Positions 1-9,130 of a stretch of DNA of 64,000 nt are shown here, piece by piece. Within the stretch, counting starts at the first letter, position 1, and each line of letters begins with the position of its first letter. The translations under genes were made by a program, and so were the position numbers. The stretch lies in the NCBI RefSeq assembly GCF_042676985.1, contig NZ_JBHTIK010000005.1:434001-498000 (forward strand), in the 5' to 3' direction. Source of the DNA: Sphingosinicella xenopeptidilytica. GTDB lineage: Bacteria > Pseudomonadota > Alphaproteobacteria > Sphingomonadales > Sphingomonadaceae. The notes under the pieces were generated by a model. The model saw nothing but the letters and a program-made list of their open reading frames with translations. It was not told the origin of the DNA and did not search any database.

Positions 1-735
1 GCCTATTCACGAAACCTCGGTCCACATGCCGAGCATTTTTACACGGTGGCGATGGATTTTGTAGGCCACGGCTGGTCGGACAAATCCAGCCTCGCTTATG
101 AAATCGCCGACTACGGTAAGCACGTACTTGCTGTTCTGGACGCGCTTGGGCGGAGCGAGGCTCTGATCTCGGGTGAGTCCCTTGGAGGCTGGGTCGCCAC
201 CTGGCTTGCCGTACACCACTCTGAAGTGGTCAGCCGCGTCGTTCTCAATACGGCAGGTGGCTGGACCGCGCATCCTGATGTCATGGAGCGTCTGAAAGCA
301 CTCTCCATAGCTGCGGTCACCGATCCGAGCCCGGAAAGGATCCGTGCGCGCCTTGAATTCCTGATGCACGATAAAAGCAGGGTGTCGGACGATCTCGTGG
401 AGACAAGGCGGGCCATCTATTCGCAACCGCACTTTGCCGATGCGATGGCACGGATACTCTGTCTGCAAGACATGGACATCCGTCGCCGGAACATGATCAG
501 CGAAGCGCAATACCGATCCATTAAGGCGCCGGCCCTGATCGTCTGGACTTCCCACGACCCGACTGCGACGCCGGAAGAAGGCAGGCAGATTGCAGAGATG
601 ATTCCCGCCGCGCAATATGTTGTGATGAATGGCTGCGGACATTGGCCACAATACGAGAACGCGGACCTTTTCAACCGATTGCACATCGCTTTTCTGCTTG
701 GGCAGGAACTTCCGGCATCCGTAAAGGCGATATGA
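1..735 (+). CDS. alpha/beta hydrolase, 5' end outside window
   Basis: Partial gene: the reading frame is open from base 1 (AYSRNLGPHAEHFY...) and its start lies to the left. The visible 244 residues carry an alpha/beta-hydrolase core: the oxyanion-side strand with DFVGHGWSD, the nucleophile elbow GESLGG (Ser codon 178-180), an acid in VWTSHDP and the catalytic His in GCGHWPQYE. The arrangement is that of meta-cleavage-product hydrolases and related C-C bond hydrolases or esterases that act in the cytoplasm on ring-fission products; the exact substrate is not readable. The stop overlaps the ATG of the next gene (ATGATG at 732), so the two are probably co-translated. Confidence 0.88.
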   Translation, partial: AYSRNLGPHAEHFYTVAMDFVGHGWSDKSSLAYEIADYGKHVLAVLDALGRSEALISGESLGGWVATWLAVHHSEVVSRVVLNTAGGWTAHPDVMERLKALSIAAVTDPSPERIRARLEFLMHDKSRVSDDLVETRRAIYSQPHFADAMARILCLQDMDIRRRNMISEAQYRSIKAPALIVWTSHDPTATPEEGRQIAEMIPAAQYVVMNGCGHWPQYENADLFNRLHIAFLLGQELPASVKAI

Positions 736-1223
736 TGGGGGCGATCGACGCTCGTCATTTCCGTAATGCCATGGGCGAAATGCCAACCGGTGTCACTGTC
801 ATCACCACAAGTGACGAAGGAGGCACGCCGTTCGGTATGACAGTCAGCAGTTTCGGCTCACTCTCGCTCGACCCGCCACTCGTGCTGTGGAGCGTCATCG
901 AAACGAGTTACTGCATGCCGGTCTTCGCCAAGTCGAAAGCTTTTGCTATCAACGTGCTGGCACATGATCAGGAAGTCGTATCGCGGGTCTTTTGCAGCCC
1001 CATGGACCGGTTCTCTCACGTCGCCTGGAATCGGGGCCTCCATGATTCGCCATTGATCGATGGTGCGGCAGCATGGATTGAATGTGTCCGCGAAAAGCTG
1101 GCGAGAGGCGGTGACCATCGCATCTTTATCGCGCGGGTTCTGAACGCCCGAACCTTCGATCGAAAACCATTATTGCATTGGCGTGGCGACTATGGGTCGG
1201 TCACAACGATGGCGCAGGCGTGA
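732..1223 (+). CDS. flavin reductase (HpaC-like, oxygenase partner)
   Basis: A 163-residue FMN-binding split-barrel protein of the flavin reductase family. Such proteins use NAD(P)H to make free FMNH2 or FADH2 for a two-component monooxygenase. Visible family features are the N-terminal MGEMPTGVTVITT strand, the GMTVSSFGSLSLDPPLVLW flavin-binding segment and a C-terminal HW-GDY-type motif. I start it at the ATG overlapping the preceding stop, because upstream starts would run deep into the hydrolase gene. No cognate flavin-dependent oxygenase is visible in the first 18 kb, so it may lie left of the window. Confidence 0.88.
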   Translation: MMGAIDARHFRNAMGEMPTGVTVITTSDEGGTPFGMTVSSFGSLSLDPPLVLWSVIETSYCMPVFAKSKAFAINVLAHDQEVVSRVFCSPMDRFSHVAWNRGLHDSPLIDGAAAWIECVREKLARGGDHRIFIARVLNARTFDRKPLLHWRGDYGSVTTMAQA

Positions 1224-1249
1224 AGACGATCTCAAAAAGGGCCGGGATT

Positions 1250-2116
1250 ATGTCGATCGGTATCGCAGGGCTGGGCCGCATGGGAACAATCTTCGCATCG
1301 CGGTTGATCGATGCCGGATTTCCGCTGAGAGTCTGGAACCGAACGGAATCGAAAGCTGAGCCCCTTTCCAGAATGGGCGCATCCATGGCTGCGACGCCTG
1401 CGGAGCTTGTTCGAAATTGCGATATTGTCCTGACGTCCATGGCAGACGAAGAGGCGCTGGTATCCATCATGGAGGGCTCTGATGGCATGCTTTCTGCTGA
1501 CCTCAGGGGCCGTATTATTGTTGATACGAGCACGGTCATGCCGGATTTCGTGACAAGGCTGGGGAGCCGTGTTGTCGAGCGCGGTGGCGTAATGGTCGAT
1601 GCGCCGATCCTCGGAACCATCGGGCCGGCACGTGCGGGAATGATCACAGTCGTTGCCGGAGGTCCGGTGGATGCGATCGACAAGGTCAGACCTGTGTTTG
1701 CGCATCTTGCCACGCATTTTGTCCATATCGGTCCATCGGGGCAGGGCTCGACGATGAAGCTCGTCGTGATCATGCACCTTTGCACATACTGGCAAAGCCT
1801 TGCAGAGGCGCTCAGAATGGGTGGCAGCAACGGTCTTTCACCGGACGCGATGCTGGAGGTTCTGCTGAGCAGCCCGGTCGCAACGGATGCGCTTCGATCG
1901 AAGATGCCCATCATAAGGGGTGAGACGAACGAGGTCGGCTACGATATCGCCGGGGTCTGTAATGTCCTGCAACGTTCGCTTCAACTTGCGGATCGAAGGC
2001 ATGTCGAAGCACCGGCTACGCGAAGCGCCATGGCAGGGTTTTCTGCCATTTCCGCTTCAGGGCGGCAGGATCGTGATGTGGTTCAGCTGGTTCTCGATGC
2101 CCTGACAGGAGAATGA
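1250..2116 (+). CDS. beta-hydroxyacid dehydrogenase (3-hydroxyisobutyrate dehydrogenase family)
   Basis: A 288-residue NAD(P)-dependent dehydrogenase of the 3-hydroxyisobutyrate/6-phosphogluconate family. It begins with the Rossmann motif GIAGLGRMG (residues 4-12), followed by the substrate-binding segment DAPILGTIGPARAG (usual form DAPVSGG) and the catalytic-lysine helix GSTMKL. The start at 1250 follows an AAAAAGG ribosome site; an upstream in-frame start at 1178 would overlap the flavin reductase. It likely oxidises a hydroxyacid, or reduces a semialdehyde, in the pathway served by the two genes upstream. Its stop lies 1 bp from the converging amidohydrolase stop. Confidence 0.88.
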   Translation: MSIGIAGLGRMGTIFASRLIDAGFPLRVWNRTESKAEPLSRMGASMAATPAELVRNCDIVLTSMADEEALVSIMEGSDGMLSADLRGRIIVDTSTVMPDFVTRLGSRVVERGGVMVDAPILGTIGPARAGMITVVAGGPVDAIDKVRPVFAHLATHFVHIGPSGQGSTMKLVVIMHLCTYWQSLAEALRMGGSNGLSPDAMLEVLLSSPVATDALRSKMPIIRGETNEVGYDIAGVCNVLQRSLQLADRRHVEAPATRSAMAGFSAISASGRQDRDVVQLVLDALTGE

Positions 2117-2117
2117 T

Positions 2118-3344
2118 CTAGTCGAGCGTGTTCCTGATGATCCGTCCGTCGCGCATGATCATCCGGATATGGCTGTGGTTTTCAAGAACCGTGATGTCGT
2201 TCAACGGCGAACCATCGATGATCAGAATATCCGCGTAAGCGCCCGGCGCAAGCACGCCAAGCTTGCCTTCCATGTTCAGCAGTGCGGCATTTGTGGATGT
2301 GGCCTGGCGCAGAATTTCGACGGGCTGACATACCTCGCGGCGAAGTCGAAATTCGATTGATTGTTGCGGCATCAGTTTTCCAAGCAGATCCGTACCGAAA
2401 CCGATTCGGGTATGGGCTGAGCGAAGCCGCTCCAGGGAATGCGAGGATGCGTCGAGAGCCTCTTTCAATTTGTCAATCATGGCACGGGGCAGGCCCATGG
2501 AAGCGCCCTCACGAAGCATCGTATCGCCAATGGCAAGCGTCGGAATAACAAAGGCGCCGGCATCAGCAATGGCTTTTGCACCGTCTGCTTCGACAAGCGT
2601 CGCATGTTCGATGGAACGGACGCCATTCGCGATACAGCGTAGCACGGCCTCATTGGTATGCGCATGCGCCATGACATAAGCTCGGCGTGTTTCCGCCTCC
2701 GCGACCGCGACGCGAATTTCGTCATCCGCGAGCTGGTTCATCCAGATCGGATCGGTTGGAGATAGAACACCTCCGGAAACAAAGAGTTTTACATGCGTGG
2801 CGCCCGTCCGTAGTTGTTCGCGTACGATCTTGCGAACCTCCTCAGGGCCGTCGGCAACAACCGACATGGAGCCGCAATACGCGCATGGACAGCTGTCGTA
2901 GTGCCCGGCTGCCCGAAGGTCGCCATGACCGCCCGTTTGGCTTACCGCCAGACCGGGGAAGAAAAAGCGCGGGCCGTCGATAAGACCCTGCGAAAGCGCC
3001 ATGGACAAGGCTATGTCGCCGCCGGCGGCATCGCGAATCGTCGTGAATCCTCGGCCAAGCGCAGCTTCGAGAATATATTTGGCGTGAAGACCGCGTAGCT
3101 CCGGCTTCACCTTGTCAACAAGGGCGGGGTTGAGTTCAATGCCGTAAGCATGGAAATGGGCATCGATCATACCGGGCATCACGAATCGGCCAGCGGCATT
3201 TATAATCGGTACGTCATCTAAGCGAGGCGCATTGCCACCTTCATTGATCTCGCGGATCACGCCGTTTTCGATAATGATTGAACAGTTTGGGCGCACCTCT
3301 TCGGATACGCCGTCGAATATGCTGCAATTCTCGATAACGAGCAT
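2118..3344 (-). CDS. metal-dependent amidohydrolase (imidazolonepropionase/prolidase-like)
   Basis: A 408-residue amidohydrolase-superfamily enzyme. Visible metal-site elements are HxH in DAHFHAYG (H63, H65), a likely carboxylated bridging Lys in HVKLFVSGG (K186), His in AHAHT (H227/H229) and IEHA (H247), and the catalytic Asp in GFGTDLLG (D319). The small beta-sandwich formed by the N and C termini is present (IENCSIFDG and GAYADILIIDGSP). Relatives hydrolyse cyclic amides, dipeptides or carbamates in the cytoplasm. It is transcribed away from the SnoaL-like gene at 3532 across a 187 bp divergent intergenic region. Substrate unknown. Confidence 0.9.
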   Translation of the reverse strand: MLVIENCSIFDGVSEEVRPNCSIIIENGVIREINEGGNAPRLDDVPIINAAGRFVMPGMIDAHFHAYGIELNPALVDKVKPELRGLHAKYILEAALGRGFTTIRDAAGGDIALSMALSQGLIDGPRFFFPGLAVSQTGGHGDLRAAGHYDSCPCAYCGSMSVVADGPEEVRKIVREQLRTGATHVKLFVSGGVLSPTDPIWMNQLADDEIRVAVAEAETRRAYVMAHAHTNEAVLRCIANGVRSIEHATLVEADGAKAIADAGAFVIPTLAIGDTMLREGASMGLPRAMIDKLKEALDASSHSLERLRSAHTRIGFGTDLLGKLMPQQSIEFRLRREVCQPVEILRQATSTNAALLNMEGKLGVLAPGAYADILIIDGSPLNDITVLENHSHIRMIMRDGRIIRNTLD

Positions 3345-3531
3345 TCTGAAGTCCTCACCAAACCAGGGGTCAGGATAACGGCAGCGGCTGCGAACCCAAC
3401 GCCTTGGAAGGGTAGTGGATAAGAAAAAGGGACGGCCGCGCTACTCGCATTCGCCTTTTCCGCCCCAGTTTTAGACGTGCGTATGGCGACTTCTATCGTC
3501 TATCGCTCCTGCAGCAATACGGGAGGCAGGA

Positions 3532-3945
3532 ATGACCAGAGCCGAAAAACTCTCGGTGGTTGAAAAATTGCTCACCACGATGAACACTATCTGTGTGACG
3601 GGCATAGCAATGACATCCGAACAGGCTGCGGACCTGTTTACGGAGGATTGCCGCATGGAACTGAACGGGCAGCTTCTTTGTGAAGGCCGTCATAATCTGA
3701 TGCTCCACGGACGGGATATCCAGGCGAAGCTGAAGACATGGCACTTCAATCTTCCGTTTGAGCGGACGGTTGTGGAAGGTGAGGACGTGTTTGTCTATTA
3801 TACTTGCGATACCGTGGCCCACGATGGAACCCAGGGTCGCGTGCACGATATGTGCATATACTCCGTTCGCGACGGGAAAATTTCCGGCATTTGCGAAGTT
3901 GTCCATTTCGGAGGTCATCGCGTCGATCTCGAAAGCTTCTCCTGA
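3532..3945 (+). CDS. SnoaL/NTF2-like protein, small (137 aa)
   Basis: A 137-residue single-domain protein with the cone-shaped NTF2/SnoaL pattern: an N-terminal helix, SEQAADLFTEDCRMELNG, and later strands ending in the YSVRDGKISGICEVVHF motif typical of this fold. The family includes polyketide cyclases, ketosteroid isomerase-like enzymes and dehydratases. A GGGAGGC ribosome site lies just before the ATG. It is one of three such small proteins in the first 13 kb, which suggests more than one isomerisation, dehydration or ring-opening step in the pathway. Function by homology only. Confidence 0.8.
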   Translation: MTRAEKLSVVEKLLTTMNTICVTGIAMTSEQAADLFTEDCRMELNGQLLCEGRHNLMLHGRDIQAKLKTWHFNLPFERTVVEGEDVFVYYTCDTVAHDGTQGRVHDMCIYSVRDGKISGICEVVHFGGHRVDLESFS

Positions 3946-3966
3946 TCAGCTCGATGACGCCAAAAT

Positions 3967-3996
3967 AAGGCCCGCGGAATGTTCCGCGGGCCTTTT
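3967..3996. terminator. bidirectional intrinsic terminator
   Basis: A 13-bp perfect stem (AAGGCCCGCGGAA paired with TTCCGCGGGCCTT) with a minimal loop, followed by T residues on the + strand and preceded by an A-rich stretch on the other side. It lies between the converging SnoaL-like gene (ends 3945) and TonB receptor (ends 4017), so it can stop both transcripts. Confidence 0.9.
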
Positions 3997-4016
3997 GCGT
4001 GGTCAATGGTTCGTAT

Positions 4017-6158
4017 CTAGAAGCGGAAGCGAGCTGACACCCCGATCTCGCGCGGTTGACCGAGAGTTACGACTGCAACCGGAAAGCCGAACTGCGATCC
4101 AGAATCCTGCCCGAAAACCCGATATTGCTTGTTGGTGAGATTCTTCGCGAACAGCATGACTTCCCAGTCGTCCCGCCCGGAAGTCGAGAGCGACAGGCGC
4201 GCATTCAATAAGTGAAAACCATCCTGCTGAATAAGCGGCGAATTGTCGATCGACTGGAAGTAGCCGCTCCGATAGTTCCAGTCAGCGCTGAATTTGCCCT
4301 GAAGTCCGCTCATCGGAACTGTCAGTGAGAAACCAAGCGTGGTGTTCCAGCGAGAACTGAGGGGGAGCGTGTCGCCCGGAAGTGTATAACCCGCCTTCGG
4401 CTTCAAGCCATTATTGTCGAGATATCCGACCGAGCCATAGACATTGAGCTGGTTGCTGACGATCCACTGAAATTCGGCTTCGGCGCCGGGCAGCTTGGCG
4501 ACGCCCGCATTATCCGTCACGACAATCACGCCGATCACGGGGTCGGGCTTTGCCACTGTCAGCTGAATATTTCGATACTTGGAATGAAAGACCGCGCCAT
4601 TCAGCCGGAGCGATCGATCGAACAGATCGGCCTTGAAGCCGAGTTCGTAAGAATTATTGGTTTCTTCGCTGAAGGGGGCAAGATCGGCGGGTGAAAACGG
4701 CCGGCCGTTGAACCCTCCACTCCGGAAACCCTGCGAGAAGGAGCCGTAGACCATGGTGCCATACGTTGGGAAAAGCTCGAAGCCTGCCTTGAACGTCGGT
4801 TTTGAGAAAGTTTTCGAATTATCACTTGCCGGTACGATGGGAATACCCCCAAAGCGCGTTTCGGCGTTCAGAAACTTTTCTTCATGCGAGTAGCGGAATC
4901 CCCCGATGAGATTGAACCCGTCCATTACGGAAAAGGTCAGGTTTCCGAATGCCGCGTAAGACTTTGTATCATTGTACGTATCAATATCCACAGGCGTGAA
5001 CGCGATCATTCCGCGCGTCAGGAATGTGCCTTTTTCATAGAAATAATAGCCGCCCAGAAGCCATTTCAGGCTTTCGAAGGCATCTCCATACAGTTGCACT
5101 TCCTGACTGAACTGATGCTGGCGATAGTCGACGCCTTGGTCGATAACGGCAAGCACGGTTCCGTCGGAATCCTGACCCAGCCTGCCGTCCTGATGCCGAT
5201 AAGCCGTGATCGAGCGGAGATTGATGCTGTCGCCGATCCTGCCTTCGATCGTTGCGGAAAGGCCATAAGAGTCCATATCGTCATAAGTCGGCGCGCTGAG
5301 CGCGACATTCAGGGGATTCTCGCTGGTGATCGCCGGCCCGCGAATACCCGCCATGGGTGCGATGGTGCCTCGGTTGCTGGAGATGTCTGCTGTCAGGATG
5401 ATATCCCAGGCGTCGCTCGCTTCGACGAGGAAGGCGGCGCGTCCGGCCACCATTGCCTGTTCGCCCAGACCCTCTCCAGTGCCGGGGGCATTGTTCTTTC
5501 CCCAGCCTTGGCTGATCTTGGACAGCACGTTGAAGCGTGCCGCAACTTTGTCCGATAGCGGCACGTTGAACGATGCACGGCCGCTCAATGTGGGTCGCCA
5601 ATCGTCCGTCCAGGCCGAAAACGATACATTGGCTTCTCCGGAAAGGCCGCTGAAGCTTGGCTTCTTGGTCACGATGCTCACGGCACCGCCTGTCGCATTG
5701 CGGCCGAAAAGCGTGCCTTGCGGTCCCCGCAGCACCTCAACCCGTTCGATGTCAGCAAGCTCGATCGAGGCGCCGATGGTTCGAGCGAGGTAGACACCAT
5801 CGAGGTAGACGCCCACGCCGGGTTCCGTTGTGGTGATGAAGTCGACCTGGCCAATTCCCCGTATGTTGAAGCTTACTGATCCGGGGGATGACGATCCGGT
5901 CGGTGAGGCAAGCAAGTTGGGGACGGCATTATTGAGTTCGAGCGCCGATGTGATGGCTCGTTCGGTCAGTTGCACGTTCGAAAGTGCGGTTATGGCAATC
6001 GACGTCTTCTGTATGCTCTCTTCGCGCTTCGTCGCCGTGACAACGATGTCTTCAACCTCCCGTCGTTCCTGCTCCTGCGCCTGCACCGGCATGGACAAGA
6101 GTGTTCCCGCGAGGAGATATGAGAGTGTGGACCATGGCCTTCTGCTGATCGATTTCAC
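4017..6158 (-). CDS. TonB-dependent outer-membrane receptor
   Basis: A 713-residue TonB-dependent receptor. It has an N-terminal signal peptide (cleavage probably after VQAQ, residue about 28), a TonB-box-like EDIVVTATKRE segment, a plug domain with the RVEVLRGPQGTLFGRNATGG motif, and a 22-strand barrel ending in aromatic Phe (SARFRF). This is the sphingomonad type without an obvious siderophore link. It probably imports the growth substrate of the neighbouring catabolic genes across the outer membrane. It lies downstream of the DUF917/hydantoinase pair on the same strand, with a 140 bp gap that could hold its own promoter. Confidence 0.93.
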   Translation of the reverse strand: MKSISRRPWSTLSYLLAGTLLSMPVQAQEQERREVEDIVVTATKREESIQKTSIAITALSNVQLTERAITSALELNNAVPNLLASPTGSSSPGSVSFNIRGIGQVDFITTTEPGVGVYLDGVYLARTIGASIELADIERVEVLRGPQGTLFGRNATGGAVSIVTKKPSFSGLSGEANVSFSAWTDDWRPTLSGRASFNVPLSDKVAARFNVLSKISQGWGKNNAPGTGEGLGEQAMVAGRAAFLVEASDAWDIILTADISSNRGTIAPMAGIRGPAITSENPLNVALSAPTYDDMDSYGLSATIEGRIGDSINLRSITAYRHQDGRLGQDSDGTVLAVIDQGVDYRQHQFSQEVQLYGDAFESLKWLLGGYYFYEKGTFLTRGMIAFTPVDIDTYNDTKSYAAFGNLTFSVMDGFNLIGGFRYSHEEKFLNAETRFGGIPIVPASDNSKTFSKPTFKAGFELFPTYGTMVYGSFSQGFRSGGFNGRPFSPADLAPFSEETNNSYELGFKADLFDRSLRLNGAVFHSKYRNIQLTVAKPDPVIGVIVVTDNAGVAKLPGAEAEFQWIVSNQLNVYGSVGYLDNNGLKPKAGYTLPGDTLPLSSRWNTTLGFSLTVPMSGLQGKFSADWNYRSGYFQSIDNSPLIQQDGFHLLNARLSLSTSGRDDWEVMLFAKNLTNKQYRVFGQDSGSQFGFPVAVVTLGQPREIGVSARFRF

Positions 6159-6298
6159 CGAAATTCCCCTTTTTGATCTTAGTGTTTAAATCCTGCGAAA
6201 TACCGCCGGAAGGCGACAGGCTATGGCCCGCACGCACGTCTCTCAAATGAATTTCAGGCGCCGTTCTCAGAGCGAACAGCCGACAGTATTCAGGTCCG

Positions 6299-7396
6299 CT
6301 AATCCTGGAAAAGCTCTTCGATCGGCCGGAAATCCTCGTCGAATCCGAAGCAGCGAGGGCCTACAGCCTTCAGGCTGTCCGGGCGCCTCAGGATCGGGTC
6401 CGCACTATATCCCAGTACCTTGAGACGCTGGCCGTAAGACAAGGATTCGGCCGTCCGTGGTTCTCCGGATTCGCGATCGAGGACGCTGATGAGGTCGGGC
6501 ACCATTGTGACAGGGCGGCCGTTCAGGCGTGCAATTGAAAATTCGTTCTGAAGTTCGATAACGAGCTCGTCATCAGGGTTGGAGAGCCCGTGCATGGTGA
6601 CCTTGCCCCAGTGCCAGCCATTGCGAATCTCGCGAACGATATCGACAATCTTCCCATCGAAAAGAATGCGAGCGAAGCGTCCGCCTCGGTTCAGGCTGTC
6701 TAGAAGATTCCCAAAGATATCCTCGCCTGCTTCGCGGGCCTCGCGAATGGTGCGCCCAATCTCGAGCGTCTGCGTGACGGTGCCCAGGATCGCGCTCTCC
6801 TTCATCTGCTTTCCGGACATATGATAGCCCGCACCCGTCAGATGCGCGCCCAGGGTGGAGCAGATGGAGCGCGTGACATTTTCACACATCCGATCGTTTT
6901 CGGTATTGATGAGCGCTTCGTTGCCGAGCTCATCCATGAGCAGCGTCGGCGTACTTCTGATGCCGTTGATGCTGAAGGCGGTCATTTCCATACGCGGAAA
7001 TGCGCGGCCGATGCCGTCGGCATCAATCGCGGGTATGCCCGTCATGGCCGAGATGGCGAGAGGCATGGTGGAGTTGAAGCCGCCGATTTCAACGCAGATC
7101 AATCCGTCAATCTTGCGGCCGGTCAGAACTTCGGTTCGACGCAGGATCTCAAGCTGGATCCGTTCGCTGACCAGTTGCTCAACGAACGGTGGCGGTGCGC
7201 CGAGGTGAAAGACGGAAACGATGAAGGCGCCATCATCGACCTCTGACGGATCGATGATTGTCGGGAAGCGGCCCTTCTTCATCTGATTACGGATGAACAG
7301 TTCGCCGATATAGGGATCGCCGCCGCCGCCCGTGCCGAGAAGCGTCGCCCCCCGGGCCATGTCCTGTACATCCTGGATGCTGTCGATGATCTTCAC
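6299..7396 (-). CDS. DUF917 family protein, partner of hydantoinase-like ATPase
   Basis: A 365-residue DUF917 protein. The diagnostic glycine-rich N-terminus LLGTGGGGDPYIG (residues 19-31) is present and the length is typical. DUF917 proteins are regularly encoded next to hydantoinase/oxoprolinase A-type proteins, as here, where the partner ends 15 bp upstream. By analogy with oxoprolinase and hydantoinase they may form a two-subunit ATP-dependent cyclic-amide or carbonyl-activating enzyme, but this pairing has little direct biochemistry. A GAGGAGC-like ribosome site precedes the ATG. Confidence 0.87.
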   Translation of the reverse strand: MKIIDSIQDVQDMARGATLLGTGGGGDPYIGELFIRNQMKKGRFPTIIDPSEVDDGAFIVSVFHLGAPPPFVEQLVSERIQLEILRRTEVLTGRKIDGLICVEIGGFNSTMPLAISAMTGIPAIDADGIGRAFPRMEMTAFSINGIRSTPTLLMDELGNEALINTENDRMCENVTRSICSTLGAHLTGAGYHMSGKQMKESAILGTVTQTLEIGRTIREAREAGEDIFGNLLDSLNRGGRFARILFDGKIVDIVREIRNGWHWGKVTMHGLSNPDDELVIELQNEFSIARLNGRPVTMVPDLISVLDRESGEPRTAESLSYGQRLKVLGYSADPILRRPDSLKAVGPRCFGFDEDFRPIEELFQD

Positions 7397-7411
7397 ATTT
7401 TGCTCCTCGGT

Positions 7412-8986
7412 TCAGGTCAAGGCGGCCAGCGGCCCGGCGACACGAACCTTGAGTTGAACGGCCTCGGTCTGCATGTTCGTCATCGGCATTTCGATGACCT
7501 CGATCACCTCGACGGCACTGGCAAGTGCGCCCGAATCCACTGCCGACTGAATAGCTTCCTGCTTGGCTTGGGCGATGGCATTGTTGCGCCCGATCTGGCC
7601 GTAGTCATACATCTTGTCGACACGCCCGCTCACCAGTGCGATAGCGGCGCCGACGGCGTTGGCCACTTCGGCGTGATCGGGCCGCAGCACGGCCGAGGCA
7701 CCGCTGATCGGCCTCGACAACAATATCGAACCCCCACCGACAAGAACGAGGGGCATTGCCGTCTGACTCGTCTTGATCTGGTCGACGGCGATCTCGACTG
7801 CATCGTGAATGGTATCAAGCGCTTGTGAGATAAAGTCGTCGGAAAGGTGGCGAACCTTCGCGCCGTCTCCGATGTTCACGTGGCCCGCACGGACTGCGAT
7901 ATCAGTGGCTGTCAGTGTTGTACCGCCGAAGACGATTCCTTCAGACTGCAGACGGAATCCCACGGAACGCGGTCCAGCCGTCACGACGCCGTTCCGCTTC
8001 TCGATGAGGCTGCCGCCGCCGAGTCCGATTGACAGAACATCCGGCATGCGGAAATTCGTCCGCACGCCTCCGATCGTGTTTGCTGCTGTCGTCTCGCGCG
8101 GGAAGCCGTTCAGCAGAAAGCCGATGTCAGTCGTGGTGCCTCCGATATCCGCTATAATCGCTTCATCCAGGCCGGTGAGGAATGCCGCGCCGCGAATGCT
8201 GTTCGTCGGACCTGCAGAGCAGGTCAGAATCGGAAACTCACTCGCGGCGGCAGTCGAGATCAGTGTCCCGTCATTCTGACTGATGTATATCGGAACGGGA
8301 ATACCGATTTCGGAAAACGCATCGATCATCGATTGGACAACCGTGATCGAAAGGTCGCGAAGCGAAGCGTTTATGATCGTCGCGTTCTCACGTTCGATGA
8401 GACCCAGGCCTCCGACCTGAGAGGACAAGGTGATGCTCATGTCAGGCGCGGCCTTTGCGATCACGGCCGCAGCGCGTTCCTCTATATCCGGACGCATTGG
8501 CGAGAAGCAGGCAGACAGCGCGACTGCACTGCATCCTTTGCGGCGAGCGTCCAGAATGGCATCGAGCACCTGATCTTCGTCGAGCGGTACGTATTCCGTT
8601 CCCGTATAGTGCGAACCTCCGCGAACCATGTAGATTTCGGGGCTTATGGCCGCCATCAGGTCATCGGGCCAGTCCGACATCGGCGGAACGCCGTCTCCCT
8701 TGGGTAATCCGGCGCGGATCACGGCCACGCGGGCGAGGTCACGGCGCTGGATGAATGCATTGACGAACTGTGTGGTGCCGATCATCACGGCCTGGACCTG
8801 CGCGCGGTCCACCTTGGCCTTGTCGAGAAGTTGGGTGACGACATCGACGATTCCTGTCCGGACATCGGCGGTCGTGAAGCTCTTTGCCGTTGCCACAACA
8901 TCGCGGCCGCACATCAAAACGGCATCGGTGTTGGTGCCTCCGACATCGATGCCAAGACGGAATTGTCCACGACCCTGATTCTGCAT
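7412..8986 (-). CDS. hydantoinase/oxoprolinase family protein (HyuA-type)
   Basis: A 524-residue protein of the hydantoinase A/oxoprolinase family with an actin-like ATPase fold. The phosphate-1 motif is GIDVGGTNTDAVLM (residue 12 on) and the second phosphate motif is IIADIGGTTTDIGFL, followed by LSIGLGGGS. It is shorter than full-length HyuA (about 690 aa), which matches the subgroup that pairs with DUF917. The likely role is ATP-dependent activation of a cyclic imide, lactam or carbonyl compound in the cytoplasm. It is first in a leftward unit with the DUF917 gene. The 144 bp upstream holds a TTAAGAGCTTAA palindrome and a GGGTAGTCG motif shared with the next upstream region. Confidence 0.9.
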   Translation of the reverse strand: MQNQGRGQFRLGIDVGGTNTDAVLMCGRDVVATAKSFTTADVRTGIVDVVTQLLDKAKVDRAQVQAVMIGTTQFVNAFIQRRDLARVAVIRAGLPKGDGVPPMSDWPDDLMAAISPEIYMVRGGSHYTGTEYVPLDEDQVLDAILDARRKGCSAVALSACFSPMRPDIEERAAAVIAKAAPDMSITLSSQVGGLGLIERENATIINASLRDLSITVVQSMIDAFSEIGIPVPIYISQNDGTLISTAAASEFPILTCSAGPTNSIRGAAFLTGLDEAIIADIGGTTTDIGFLLNGFPRETTAANTIGGVRTNFRMPDVLSIGLGGGSLIEKRNGVVTAGPRSVGFRLQSEGIVFGGTTLTATDIAVRAGHVNIGDGAKVRHLSDDFISQALDTIHDAVEIAVDQIKTSQTAMPLVLVGGGSILLSRPISGASAVLRPDHAEVANAVGAAIALVSGRVDKMYDYGQIGRNNAIAQAKQEAIQSAVDSGALASAVEVIEVIEMPMTNMQTEAVQLKVRVAGPLAALT

Positions 8987-9018
8987 AAGACCCCCCGCGC
9001 AAGCGATGACTTCGGTTG

Positions 9019-9030
9019 TTAAGAGCTTAA
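9019..9030. promoter_or_regulatory. TTAAGAGCTTAA palindrome upstream of hyuA-like gene
   Basis: A TTAAG-AG-CTTAA inverted repeat about 33 bp before the start of the leftward hydantoinase-like gene. It could be an operator or part of a promoter. The site is short, so chance occurrence is possible. Confidence 0.3.
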
Positions 9031-9077
9031 GGCAATCGTGATATCGGACGAGAGCGGGAGAGGGGAACGATGCCGGA

Positions 9078-9115
9078 TTTTTGGGTAGTCGAATATGCGG
9101 GGCGAGGCCAGTATC
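9078..9115. promoter_or_regulatory. GGGTAGTCG / GGCCAGTATC motif pair, copy 1
   Basis: TTTTTGGGTAGTCG (9078-9091) followed by GGCCAGTATC (9106-9115). Both elements recur near 9619-9648 upstream of the next leftward gene, in the opposite order. A related GGGTAGTGG lies at 3410 upstream of the amidohydrolase. Position about 92-129 bp upstream of the hyuA-like start suits an activator site, perhaps for the LuxR-type regulator at 9766. Confidence 0.35.
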
Positions 9116-9130
9116 TGCCTCGATCGTGCG

